DNA of 8,562 bases, taken from positions 1 to 8,562 of the forward strand of contig CALKYG010000347.1 of NCBI GenBank assembly GCA_938003575.1. Reading direction: 5' to 3'. The translations under genes and the position numbers were made by a program. Positions 1 to 7,232 of the stretch are shown here, piece after piece. The notes under the pieces were generated by a model that did no database searches, was not told the DNA's origin, and saw nothing but the letters and a program-made list of their open reading frames with translations. Numbering within the stretch: position 1 is the first letter of the stretch; each line of letters starts with the position of its first letter. Origin of the DNA: an uncultured Alphaproteobacteria bacterium. GTDB lineage: Bacteria > Pseudomonadota > Alphaproteobacteria > Caulobacterales > Parvularculaceae.

Positions 1-1180
1 TCCGGCCCGCGAACCGAGCGCTCACTGGTTTCTCGGCGACGGCATGATTCACGGCGTCAGGATTGAGGGCGGCCGGGCGCGCTGGTATCGCAATCGCTAT
101 GTCAAAACGCCGCTGGTTGAGCGCGGCCTGTCGACGCGCGATCCGTCCGTCTTCGGCGACAAGCGCGCTTCGACGGGCAACACCAACATAGTGCGCCATG
201 CCGGTCGCATCTTCGCCCTTGAGGAGGCGCATTTCCCTTATGAGATCACCGGCGATCTGGAGACCCGGGGCTGCGAGGATTTCGGCGGCGCGCTGAAGAC
301 GGCGCTCACCGCGCATCCGAAGATCTGTCCCGATACCGGCGAAATGCTTGCTTTCGGCTATAGTTTCATGCCGCCTTATCTCACTTATCACCGTTTCGAC
401 GCGCAGGGCCGGCTGGTCCAGTCCGAGGAGATTCCGATCGGCGGCCCGGTCATGATGCACGATTTTTGCGCGACGCGAACGAAGGTCGTCTTCATGGACC
501 TGCCTGTCGTTTTCGACATGGCGACCGCAATGCAGGGGGGCATGCCCTATCGATGGAGCGACGATTATCAGGCGCGCCTCGGCGTCATGCCGCGCAATGG
601 AACGGCGAGAGACATTCGGTGGTTCGACATTCCCTCCTGCTATGTTTTTCATCCGCTAAACGCCTATGACGACGGCGAGGAGGTTGTGCTCGACGTCGCG
701 CGTTATGAAAAAATGTGGGTGAAAGGATTCGACGTTCCCGCGCATCTGCATCGTTTCCGCCTCAATTTGAACAGCGGGGCGTCGGCGAGCGCGCCGCTCG
801 ACGATTATCCGATCGAATTTCCCCGCGTTCCCGACGCAAAAGCGGGTCTGAAGCATCGCTTCGGTTATGCGATTACGACCCATGGCGATGATGAGGCCGG
901 GTTCAATCTCGGCTCGGAGATCGTCAAATTCGATCTCGACCGCGGAGAGACGAAAATCCTGCAATTGGGAAAAGGCCGATTTCCGAGCGAGGCCGTATTC
1001 GCTTCCGCCGGCGCCGGCGAGGACGACGGATATCTCCTTTCGATTGTTTATGACGCCGCGCGCAACGCGTCGGACTTTATCGTGCTCGACGCCAAGGATA
1101 TCGCGAAAGGACCGGTTGCTTCTGCGGCGATCCCCCAGCGCGTGCCGTTTGGCTTTCACGGCGCGTGGTTCGCTGATTGA
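1..1180 (+). CDS. Carotenoid oxygenase family protein (carotenoid/stilbene cleavage dioxygenase), 5' end outside window
   Basis: Non-haem iron enzymes of this family split a conjugated C=C bond of carotenoids, apocarotenoids or lignostilbenes with O2, giving two carbonyl products. The frame is open from base 2, and the codons before the ATG at 44 read AHWFLGDG, continuing into MIHGVRI. That is a family motif, so ATG 44 is internal and the true start lies left of the window. About 392 residues are visible; full-length members are usually 450-500. Numbering from Met44, the four iron-binding histidines are all present: H91 (HPK), H139 (MMHDF), H203 (FHPLNAYDDG) and H372 (PFGFHGAW). Probable second-shell glutamates are E258 (EFPRV) and E316 (PSEAVF). 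The C-terminal EDDGYLLSIVYD and VLDAKDIAKGP blocks are also typical. It seems to be the first visible gene of a unit with a CoA-transferase and a VOC protein. Family assignment is firm; the substrate is unknown. Confidence 0.93.
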   Translation, partial: PAREPSAHWFLGDGMIHGVRIEGGRARWYRNRYVKTPLVERGLSTRDPSVFGDKRASTGNTNIVRHAGRIFALEEAHFPYEITGDLETRGCEDFGGALKTALTAHPKICPDTGEMLAFGYSFMPPYLTYHRFDAQGRLVQSEEIPIGGPVMMHDFCATRTKVVFMDLPVVFDMATAMQGGMPYRWSDDYQARLGVMPRNGTARDIRWFDIPSCYVFHPLNAYDDGEEVVLDVARYEKMWVKGFDVPAHLHRFRLNLNSGASASAPLDDYPIEFPRVPDAKAGLKHRFGYAITTHGDDEAGFNLGSEIVKFDLDRGETKILQLGKGRFPSEAVFASAGAGEDDGYLLSIVYDAARNASDFIVLDAKDIAKGPVASAAIPQRVPFGFHGAWFAD

Positions 1181-1253
1181 GCCGGTTCCGGCGGCTGGCG
1201 CCATGCCGGAAAAGCTGTTTCACTGGGGCTGAGGTTGCGAAAGGGATGACGGC

Positions 1254-2465
1254 ATGGATGAAAAGCGGCGCGGGCCGCTGGCCGGCGTGCGCGTTCTTGA
1301 TCTGACGCGCGTGCTCGCTGGTCCCTATTGCACGACGCTGTTGTGGGAGCTCGGCGCGGACGTCCTGAAGATCGAGCAGCCCGGACATGGCGACGACACG
1401 CGCGCGTTTCCGCCCTTTCAGAATGGGGAAAGCGTCTATTTCGCTTCGATCAATCGCGGCAAGAGATCGCTGGCGCTTGATCTGAAGAACGAGGACGACA
1501 AGCGGGTCTTTCTGGAGCTCCTGGTGCGCTCAGACATCCTGGTCGAGAATTTCCGCCCGGGCACCATGGCGAAGTTCGGGCTGGAATACGACGCGCTGAA
1601 AGAGCGGTTTCCCGCGCTTGTCTATGCGTCGATTTCAGGGTTCGGCCACACCGGACCCTATAGGGATCTTCCCGCCTATGACCTCATCGTGCAGGCGCTC
1701 GGCGGCATGATTTCGATCAACGGACCTGAAGGGGGCCCGGGCGTGCGTCTCGGCATTTCGCTCGGCGACCTCGCCGCCGGAACGTTTGCCGCGCTGGCGA
1801 TCGCTTCAACGCTCTTTGAAAGACGGGAAACAGGGAAGGGGCGCTTCATCGACATCGCCATGCTTGACGTGCAGACGATGCTGCTGGAAAGCGCGCTGGT
1901 CCGGCAATTCGCGACGGGGGAGACCCAGGCGCCGACAGGCTCCCGCCATCCGGTCATCACGCCGTTTGACGTGTTTGCGGCGAAAGACGGACCGGTGGCG
2001 ATCGGATGCGCCAACGACGATCTGTTCAGGGAGTTCTGCGATGCGATCGACCGGCCTGACTTCAAATCGGACAGCCGCTTTGAGAACCTCTACGCCCGCT
2101 TCTACAATCATGTCGTGCTGAAAGAGGAAATCGAAAAGGCGCTCGCCGGCAAGACCGTCGCCGAATGGGTCGAACTGCTGCGAAATCGCGGCCTTCCGGT
2201 GGCGCCTATTCATTCGATGGCCGACGTCGTCAGGGATCCGCAGCTGATTGCGCGAAACATGTTCGTCGAAGTCAACGACCGGGAGATGGGACGACTGAAG
2301 ATGACCGGAAGCGCGTTCAAGATTTCCGGATTCGAACAGTCGCCGACGCGGCCGCCGGCGCCGAATCTGGATGAAGCGCGCGCCGACGTCCTGAAAGAGC
2401 TCGGGCGACCCGACGAGGATCGGCGCAAGCGCGTCAAGGGACCCGAACGGCCGCAGGTCTGGTGA
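1254..2465 (+). CDS. Family III CoA-transferase (CaiB/BaiF family)
   Basis: Members move CoA between a thioester donor and a carboxylic acid, as formyl-CoA:oxalate and carnitine CoA-transferases do; the fold also covers alpha-methylacyl-CoA racemase. The 403-residue length is normal. The N-terminus has GVRVLDLTRVLAGPYCTTLL (11-30) followed by LGADVLKIEQPGHGDDTR (33-50), the usual CoA-binding opening. NRGKRSLALDLK (67-78), ILVENFRPGTM (95-105) and SGFGHTGPY (128-136) follow, and then the catalytic aspartate D143 in AYDLIVQALGG. GRFIDIAMLD is near residue 200. The ATG has AAAGGG (1240-1245) eight bases upstream; no in-frame start lies closer to the oxygenase. It follows the oxygenase by 73 bases with no terminator and ends 32 bases before the VOC start, so co-transcription is likely. 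It may activate an acid formed from the oxygenase product, which is inference. A racemase is less likely given the AYDLIVQALGG motif. Confidence 0.92.
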   Translation: MDEKRRGPLAGVRVLDLTRVLAGPYCTTLLWELGADVLKIEQPGHGDDTRAFPPFQNGESVYFASINRGKRSLALDLKNEDDKRVFLELLVRSDILVENFRPGTMAKFGLEYDALKERFPALVYASISGFGHTGPYRDLPAYDLIVQALGGMISINGPEGGPGVRLGISLGDLAAGTFAALAIASTLFERRETGKGRFIDIAMLDVQTMLLESALVRQFATGETQAPTGSRHPVITPFDVFAAKDGPVAIGCANDDLFREFCDAIDRPDFKSDSRFENLYARFYNHVVLKEEIEKALAGKTVAEWVELLRNRGLPVAPIHSMADVVRDPQLIARNMFVEVNDREMGRLKMTGSAFKISGFEQSPTRPPAPNLDEARADVLKELGRPDEDRRKRVKGPERPQVW

Positions 2466-2480
2466 AACGGCGCTACGCGC

Positions 2481-2488
2481 AAAGGAGG
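2481..2488 (+). promoter_or_regulatory. Strong ribosome binding site fixing the VOC start
   Basis: AAAGGAGG lies nine bases before the ATG at 2498. It decides between that ATG and an in-frame GTG at 2462, which overlaps the CoA-transferase stop (GTGA) but has only a weak purine run ahead of it. Confidence 0.75.
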
Positions 2489-2497
2489 GCCTTACGA

Positions 2498-2890
2498 ATG
2501 TCCAGCGGAATTCTCGAGAACGCCAGGCCGGTTGCAATCATCTGCACGCGCGATCGCGCCCGCTCGGCGCCGTTCTATCGCGACACGCTGGGCCTTCGCC
2601 TCGTTGCGGAAGATCAGTTCGCCGCGGTCTTTTCATTGAACGGCGCGGTCATGCGCCTGTCCGATGTTGCGGACTGGCGACCGCACGAACACACGATCTT
2701 CGGATTCAATGTCGATGACATTTCAGCTTGCGTTAAGGCGCTCGCTTCAAAGGGCGTGTCCTTTATCCGCTATCAGGGGATGAATCAGGATGACGACGGC
2801 GTCTGGGTTTCGCCGGACGGCGCCGCCAAAGTGGCGTGGTTCAAGGACCCGGACGGCAACAATCTCAGCATCGCGGAATTTTCCGCCTGA
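2498..2890 (+). CDS. VOC superfamily (glyoxalase/bleomycin-resistance fold) protein
   Basis: A 130-residue protein, right for a single-chain VOC protein made of two beta-alpha-beta-beta-beta modules. Module one opens PVAIICTRDRARSAPFYRDT and continues LGLRLV; module two includes TIFGFNVDDI (66-75) and closes WFKDPDGNNLSIAEF (114-128). VOC proteins include glyoxalases, extradiol dioxygenases, epimerases and resistance proteins. By hand alignment the three usual metal-ligand positions appear to be V12, I67 and S124 instead of His/Gln, His/Glu and Glu. It may therefore bind no metal, or act by binding rather than catalysis. The start was chosen for its strong AAAGGAGG site. An in-frame GTG at 2462 would add 12 residues. 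It is last in the unit with the oxygenase and CoA-transferase, 32 bases after the latter, and its stop codon runs into the terminator. Fold assignment is firm; the role is unknown. Confidence 0.85.
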   Translation: MSSGILENARPVAIICTRDRARSAPFYRDTLGLRLVAEDQFAAVFSLNGAVMRLSDVADWRPHEHTIFGFNVDDISACVKALASKGVSFIRYQGMNQDDDGVWVSPDGAAKVAWFKDPDGNNLSIAEFSA

Positions 2891-2920
2891 AAAAAGGCCG
2901 GGCTCAGCCCGGCCTTTGTT
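2890..2920. terminator. Bidirectional rho-independent terminator between VOC gene and glnA
   Basis: A perfect 11-bp stem (AAAGGCCGGGC at 2893-2903 with GCCCGGCCTTT at 2907-2917) has a TCA loop. On the plus strand it runs into TTTGTT; on the minus strand the six A bases at 2890-2895 give a T tract. It therefore fits termination of the VOC transcript and of the converging glnA transcript, whose stop codon is 20 bases away. The first A of the tract is the last base of the VOC TGA stop. Confidence 0.88.
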
Positions 2921-2939
2921 CAGTCTGTCAGGATTGGCG

Positions 2940-4349
2940 CTACGATGAATAATACATCGCGAACTCGACCGGATGCGGCGTGATTTCAAAACGCTTAACT
3001 TCCTGCATCTTGAGATCAATATAGGCGTCGATCTGGTCGTCGTTGAACACGTTGCCTTTTTTCAGGAACGCCCTGTCGCGATCGAGCTCGTTGAGCGCAT
3101 CGCGCAGACTCGCGCAGACATGCGGAATTTCCTTCAGTTCCGCCGGAGGGAGATCGTAAAGATCCTTGTCCATCGGGTCGCCAGGGTGAATGCGATTCTC
3201 GATCCCGTCGAGTCCCGCCATCAACAGCGCGGCATAGGTGAGATAGGGATTGCCGGCGGGATCGGGGAAACGCACTTCGAGGCGCTTGCCTTTCGGCGAG
3301 GGAACCCACGGGATCCGGATCGACGCCGAGCGATTGCGGGCCGAGTAGGCGAGCAGGACCGGCGCCTCATAGCCGGGCACAAGACGCTTGTAGGAATTCG
3401 TCGTCGAGTTGGTGAACGCGTTGATCGCGCGCGCATGCTTGATAACGCCGCCGATGTAATAGAGACAGGTTTCGGAAAGATCAGCATACCGATCGCCTGC
3501 GAACAAGGGCTTGCCGTTCTTCCAGATCGACTGGTGAACGTGCATGCCGGAACCGTTGTCGCCGAAAACCGGCTTTGCCATGAACGTCGCCGTCTTGCCA
3601 TAGGCTGCGGCGACCTGGTGGATGACGTATTTGTACAGCTGCATGTTGTCGGCCATCTTCACGAGATTGGCGAACTTCATGCCGAGCTCATGCTGCGAGG
3701 GCGCGACTTCATGATGGTGCTTTTCCGGACGAAGGCCGAGGTCGCCCATGATCGAAAGCATTTCCGTCCGCATGTCCTGGGCTGAATCGACCGGCGGCAC
3801 GGGAAAATAGCCGCCTTTGGGTCCCGGCCGGTGCGCAAGATTGCCGCCCTCATAGGCGGTCGCCGAGTTGTAGGGGCCTTCGTCGCTGTCGAGCGAGAAA
3901 CCCATATTGTGCTGTTCCGTCGACCAGCGAACGTCGTCAAAGACGAAAAACTCGGCTTCAGGTCCGAAATACGCCGTATCGCCGATGCCGGACGCCTGCA
4001 GATACGCCTCCGCCGCTTTCGCCGTCGTGCGCGGATCGCGGCCGTAAGGCTGACCGGACGCCGGATCGAGGATGTCGCAGACGACAGACAATGTCGGCTG
4101 GGCGAAAAACGGATCGATGAACGCGCTCGACGGATCAGGCATCAGGATCATGTCGCTCTCATTGATCGCCTTCCATCCGGCGATCGACGAGCCGTCAAAC
4201 ATCGTTCCCTCTTCAAAGAGATCGGCGTCGATCATGCTTTGATCAAAGGTGACGTGCTGCCACTTGCCGCGCGTATCGGTGAAGCGCAGATCGACGAATC
4301 TGATGTCTTTGTCCTTGATCGTCTTTAGGACGTCGGCTGCTGAAGACAT
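2940..4349 (-). CDS. glnA: Type I glutamine synthetase (GSI-beta, adenylylation-regulated)
   Basis: Makes L-glutamine from glutamate, ammonia and ATP as a cytoplasmic dodecamer; the main ammonium-assimilation enzyme. The 469-residue length is standard. Visible signatures are [19 protein letters not shown] (51-69), the metal ligands E131 and E133 in GPEAEFF, E214 and E221 in [11 protein letters not shown], the ATP loop [16 protein letters not shown] (259-274) with H270, the flap glutamate E328, and E358 and R360 in RLEVR. The adenylylation tyrosine is Y398 in DKDLYDLPP, the target of GlnE, so this is the covalently regulated beta type. The start ATG has AAGGAG (complement of 4361-4366) 11 bases upstream. 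It is the second gene after glnB on this strand, with a 205-base gap containing a likely promoter, and it ends at a shared bidirectional terminator. No key residue is missing. Confidence 0.99.
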   Translation of the reverse strand: MSSAADVLKTIKDKDIRFVDLRFTDTRGKWQHVTFDQSMIDADLFEEGTMFDGSSIAGWKAINESDMILMPDPSSAFIDPFFAQPTLSVVCDILDPASGQPYGRDPRTTAKAAEAYLQASGIGDTAYFGPEAEFFVFDDVRWSTEQHNMGFSLDSDEGPYNSATAYEGGNLAHRPGPKGGYFPVPPVDSAQDMRTEMLSIMGDLGLRPEKHHHEVAPSQHELGMKFANLVKMADNMQLYKYVIHQVAAAYGKTATFMAKPVFGDNGSGMHVHQSIWKNGKPLFAGDRYADLSETCLYYIGGVIKHARAINAFTNSTTNSYKRLVPGYEAPVLLAYSARNRSASIRIPWVPSPKGKRLEVRFPDPAGNPYLTYAALLMAGLDGIENRIHPGDPMDKDLYDLPPAELKEIPHVCASLRDALNELDRDRAFLKKGNVFNDDQIDAYIDLKMQEVKRFEITPHPVEFAMYYSS

Positions 4350-4554
4350 TTTGGGGGAAGCTCCTTCCTCGGGTTGCCGCGAACGCGCCCGGGCGGGAGT
4401 GGTCCCGCTCAGGACCTTAACGAATTATGAATGAAGGATGACGGCGCATATCGCCGGAAATCAACAGTTATTTTGCAGCGCAAAACAAAGAGGCAGATTC
4501 ATCCATGAAACGGCAAAATTATAGCATTAAAACCCACCAGTATATCACATCACG
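4350..4554 (-). promoter_or_regulatory. glnB-glnA intergenic region: glnA leader with inverted repeats
   Basis: This is the longest non-coding stretch in the window. Its upstream half (about 4420-4554) is clearly AT-richer than the genes around it. Besides the extended -10 element listed separately, it has a TTTTGC-AGC-GCAAAA dyad (4471-4485), a CGGCG-CATAT-CGCCG hairpin (4442-4456) and a GCGGGA-GTGG-TCCCGC hairpin (4393-4408). The last lies about 22 bases before the glnA ribosome binding site. None is followed by a T tract on the minus strand, so they do not look like plain terminators. They could be operators or leader structures; I do not recognise a known riboswitch. Confidence 0.5.
4518..4546 (-). 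promoter_or_regulatory. Putative glnA promoter (extended -10, TGC-TATAAT)
   Basis: On the minus strand a perfect TATAAT (4523 to 4518) is preceded directly by TGC, an extended -10 element of the sigma-70 type. The -35 position at 17 bases spacing reads GATATA, a poor match. An extended -10 can compensate for a weak -35 or for an activator-dependent promoter. It sits about 170 bases upstream of glnA and just after glnB, so glnA is probably transcribed both from here and from the glnB promoter. Confidence 0.5.
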
Positions 4555-4954
<400 letters not shown>

Positions 4955-6460
4955 ATGCCGCCACTGGCGCTTCTTGGCGCGGCCGAAACCCGCGCGGCCG
5001 AATCCGCCGCAATCGCCGGCGGCCTCTCGGGCGCCGCGATGATGGAGGCGGCAGGGGCGGCGGCCTCATCAATCATTATACGGACGATGGGCGGGGGTCC
5101 GGCGGCCGTTCTTTGCGGACCTGGCAATAACGGCGGCGACGGCTTCGTCGTCGCCCGCAAGCTGACCGAAGCCGGCTGGCGGGTGCGCGTCGGACTTCTC
5201 GGCGAGAGATCGGGCCTCAAAGGCGACGCCCGCCTTATGGCCGATCTCTTCGAAGGGGAAATTGAGTCCCTTTCGCCCGACATTTTGAACGGCGCGGCCG
5301 TCATCGTCGACGCCCTGTTCGGCACGGGTCTTTCTCGCGCGCTTGAGGGAGCTGCGCGGGAAGCGGTGTTGGCGGCCAATGCGCATGCGGCGCCGAAAAT
5401 CGCAATTGACATTCCGTCGGGGGTCAGCGCCGACACCGGGGAGATACTTGGCGTATCGATCAAGGCCGCCGCAACGGTCACGTTCATTTCGAAAAAGCCC
5501 GGCCACGTTCTTTTTCCCGGCAGGGCGCTTTGCGGAATAATCGAGGTCGCCGATATCGGCGTGCGGGACGAGTGGGTCGCCGCGGCGCGGCCGGCTGCTT
5601 TCGAAAATCACCCGGCGCTGTGGGCGGCGAGCTGGCGCCGTCCGAAGTTCGACACTCATAAATATGACCGCGGACATGCGGCCGTTATCAGCGGAGGACG
5701 GCTAAGGACCGGCGCTTCGCGGCTAGCGGCGATTTCAGCGCTTCGAGCCGGAGCAGGGCTTGTAACGGTGCTCTCGCCGAAAGACGCGTGTCCGGAAAAC
5801 GCCGCGCAGCTGACCGCCGTCATGATTCGTGAGGCCGACGGCGCCAAGGAGATCGGTGAAATCCTGTCTGACCGGCGGTTTTCTTCGGCGGTGATCGGTC
5901 CGGGGGCCGGCGTCAGCGAAGAAACGCGCCGCAAGGTGTTCGCCGTCCTCGCTGCGAACGCCGCCGCCATTCTCGACGCCGACGCGCTTTCCAGTTTTCA
6001 AGGCCGCGCCGCCGAACTGTTTGCGCGCCTTCGCCCTGATGATGTTTTGACGCCGCATGCCGGCGAATTCGCGCGGCTCTTTCCCGCCCTTGAAAATGCG
6101 CCGCGCATGTCGGCCGCGCGTGCGGCGGCCAGGGAAGCGGGCTGTATCGTTGTGATGAAGGGCGCCGACACAATCATCGCCCGGCCTGACGGAAGAGCGA
6201 TCGTAAACGCCAATGCGCCCTTTGATCTGTCGACGGCCGGATCGGGCGACGTGCTCGCCGGTCTTGTCGCGGGAATGAAGGCGCAAGGACTGCCCGGATT
6301 TGAAGCCGCCGCGGCGGGCGTGTGGCTGCATGGCGCAGCGGGCCAGGTCGCCGGACCCGGACTGATTGCGGAAGACCTTCCCGCCGCATTGCCGCATGTC
6401 CTGCGCGCTCTTTTTGCGCCCCCGCAAAAATCGGGGCCGGCCAATGGGGAGACCGCTTGA
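4955..6460 (+). CDS. nnr: Bifunctional NAD(P)H-hydrate epimerase / ADP-dependent NAD(P)H-hydrate dehydratase
   Basis: Repairs damaged nicotinamide cofactors: the N-terminal YjeF_N domain interconverts R- and S-NAD(P)H hydrate, and the C-terminal ribokinase-like domain dehydrates the S form using ADP. The 501 residues match the fused E. coli-type protein. The epimerase part (about 1-215) has CGPGNNGGDGF (54-64), VDALFGTGL (118-126, D119) and IDIPSGVSADTG (151-162). The dehydratase part (about 225-490) has KYDRGHAAVISGG (236-248), ALRAGAGLVTV (262-272), VIGPGAG (313-319), ILDADAL (339-345), LTPHAGEFARL (365-375), MKGADTIIA (401-409) and the catalytic STAGSGDVLAG (426-436), with D432. The start is supported by GAGGAG 11 bases upstream. 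It is divergent from glnB and its stop overlaps the start of the GNAT gene. Some databases call the fused gene nnrD or yjeF. Confidence 0.96.
   Translation: MPPLALLGAAETRAAESAAIAGGLSGAAMMEAAGAAASSIIIRTMGGGPAAVLCGPGNNGGDGFVVARKLTEAGWRVRVGLLGERSGLKGDARLMADLFEGEIESLSPDILNGAAVIVDALFGTGLSRALEGAAREAVLAANAHAAPKIAIDIPSGVSADTGEILGVSIKAAATVTFISKKPGHVLFPGRALCGIIEVADIGVRDEWVAAARPAAFENHPALWAASWRRPKFDTHKYDRGHAAVISGGRLRTGASRLAAISALRAGAGLVTVLSPKDACPENAAQLTAVMIREADGAKEIGEILSDRRFSSAVIGPGAGVSEETRRKVFAVLAANAAAILDADALSSFQGRAAELFARLRPDDVLTPHAGEFARLFPALENAPRMSAARAAAREAGCIVVMKGADTIIARPDGRAIVNANAPFDLSTAGSGDVLAGLVAGMKAQGLPGFEAAAAGVWLHGAAGQVAGPGLIAEDLPAALPHVLRALFAPPQKSGPANGETA
6446..6451 (+). promoter_or_regulatory. 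Ribosome binding site supporting a TTG start for the GNAT gene
   Basis: GGGGAG lies inside the last codons of nnr, five bases before the TTG at 6457. This TTG shares bases with the nnr TGA stop, an arrangement typical of translational coupling. Confidence 0.45.
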
Positions 6461-6966
6461 GCCCCCCGGCGGCGGTGAGCGTTCGCCGGGCCGCCGATGC
6501 CGATTTGCCTGCGATGACTTCTTTATACGGGCGTTTCGCCGAGCGATCGGTCGTCAATTTTGACGTGGCGACATTCACCGTCGACGAACGGCGCCGCTGG
6601 TTTTCCCAATTCGCCGAAACGGGCAGGCGTCAGGCCTTCGTCGCCGAAATCGCCGGCGTGTTCGCCGGCTATGCCGCGTCGATGAGGCACAAGGACAAGC
6701 CCGCCTACGAGACGTCGGTGGAGACGACCATTTACGTTGATCCGCAATTCCTCCGGCGAGGCGTCGGGACAGCGCTCTACGCCGCATTGTTTCGGGCTCT
6801 TGCGGATCAGGACGTGCACCGGGCTCTCGCCGGCGTCGTCCTGCCGAACGAGGCCTCCCTTGCGCTCCACCGGCGGTTCGGATTTGCCGATGTCGGCGTC
6901 TTTCACGAAGTCGGCCGGAAATTCGGCCGTTATCATGACGTCCTGTGGCTTGAGAAGGCGTTCTAG
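6457..6966 (+). CDS. GNAT N-acetyltransferase, phosphinothricin acetyltransferase-like
   Basis: GNAT enzymes move acetyl from acetyl-CoA to an amine. The nearest relatives by motif are the PAT/MnaT group, which N-acetylate phosphinothricin, methionine sulfoximine or methionine sulfone. In the 169-residue form the opening VSVRRAADADLPAM is the usual GNAT strand 1. YETSVETTIYVDPQFLR (84-100) and RGVGTALYAALF (101-112) form strand 4 and the acetyl-CoA pyrophosphate loop. LPNEASLALHRRFGFADVG (129-147) and GRYHDVLWL (157-165) match the PAT C-terminal half, where the histidine of the HDV triplet is conserved. There is no in-frame ATG before these motifs except ones deep inside nnr. I prefer TTG 6457, overlapping the nnr stop; GTG 6475 is the alternative. 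Tight coupling to nnr implies co-expression. The family is firm, the start moderately so, and the substrate is unproven. Confidence 0.85.
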   Translation: MSPPAAVSVRRAADADLPAMTSLYGRFAERSVVNFDVATFTVDERRRWFSQFAETGRRQAFVAEIAGVFAGYAASMRHKDKPAYETSVETTIYVDPQFLRRGVGTALYAALFRALADQDVHRALAGVVLPNEASLALHRRFGFADVGVFHEVGRKFGRYHDVLWLEKAF

Positions 6967-6970
6967 GGCG

Positions 6971-6999
6971 CTCGACTCCGGGGTTTCCTCTGCTATAGA
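6971..6999 (+). promoter_or_regulatory. Possible promoter for tRNA-Leu (and tig)
   Basis: CTCGAC (6971-6976) and TATAGA (6994-6999) are 17 bases apart, and the second is preceded by TGC. This is a moderate sigma-70-type match and the best one between the GNAT stop and the tRNA. It would give a 5' leader of roughly 55 bases for RNase P to remove. Confidence 0.35.
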
Positions 7000-7060
7000 G
7001 ACGCGCTCCCGGCGGCCGGCTCCGAGGCGAACCCTCTGGGCGGGCGGCTTGGCGTTTTGC

Positions 7061-7145
7061 GCGGATGTGGCGGAATTGGCAGACGCACTGGATTTAGGTT
7101 CCAGCGGGGAAACCCGTGGGGGTTCAACTCCCTCCATCCGCACCA
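7061..7145 (+). tRNA. tRNA-Leu (anticodon UAG)
   Basis: The full cloverleaf can be folded by eye. The acceptor GCGGATG (7061-7067) pairs with CATCCGC (7135-7141), followed by discriminator A and an encoded CCA (7143-7145). The anticodon stem CTGGA/TCCAG (7088-7092 / 7100-7104) encloses the loop TTTAGGT, giving anticodon TAG at 7095-7097, which reads CUA and other CUN leucine codons. A long variable arm (GGG-GAAA-CCC type, about 7105-7116) marks the class II shape of tRNA-Leu. The T arm is GGGGG-TTCAACT-CCCTC with one G-U pair. It lies 87 bases before tig on the same strand. Confidence 0.97.
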
Positions 7146-7232
7146 GCCCCGGCGCAAGACGCTGACGGGTTTGATTAAATGGCGATTGGGTCTGTCCGCG
7201 GCAGCGGGCGATATTGGAAGGCTTGGACGACG
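7146..7232 (+). other. Gap between tRNA-Leu and tig, no terminator seen
   Basis: No hairpin with a T tract follows the tRNA, and no good promoter pair stands out. GGAAGG (7216-7221), 11 bases before the tig ATG, is the likely ribosome binding site. Read-through from the tRNA transcript into tig is therefore possible. Confidence 0.4.

Noticed and set aside
44..46. ATG 44 as the start of the oxygenase gene
   Set aside because: The frame upstream is open and encodes the conserved HWFLGDG that precedes MIHG in this family, so the gene begins outside the window.
1181..1192. GCCGG-TT-CCGGC inverted repeat just after the oxygenase stop
   Set aside because: The stem is five bp with a two-base loop and there is no T tract, so it is not credible as a terminator.
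1203..1232. Nine-residue mini-ORF between the oxygenase and CoA-transferase genes
   Set aside because: It is too short to judge, has no clear ribosome site, and small frames of this kind are common by chance.
2462..2464. GTG overlapping the CoA-transferase stop as the VOC start
   Set aside because: It is in frame and in a classic GTGA overlap, but its ribosome site is weak, whereas AAAGGAGG sits nine bases before ATG 2498 and the extra 12 residues are not VOC-like.
2973..3785. A 270-codon plus-strand frame inside glnA
   Set aside because: It is antisense to a fully conserved glutamine synthetase and its translation resembles no family; a codon-bias shadow.
4524..4541. Sigma-54 promoter for glnA (CTGGTGGG followed by TGC on the minus strand)
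   Set aside because: The GG and GC elements are 11 bases apart rather than the strict 10, and the rest of the -12 element does not match; the same bases are better explained by the extended -10.
6322..6456. Upstream extension of the GNAT frame starting inside nnr
   Set aside because: The extra 45 residues are read from a shifted frame of the nnr C-terminus and precede the normal GNAT first strand, so they are unlikely to be translated.
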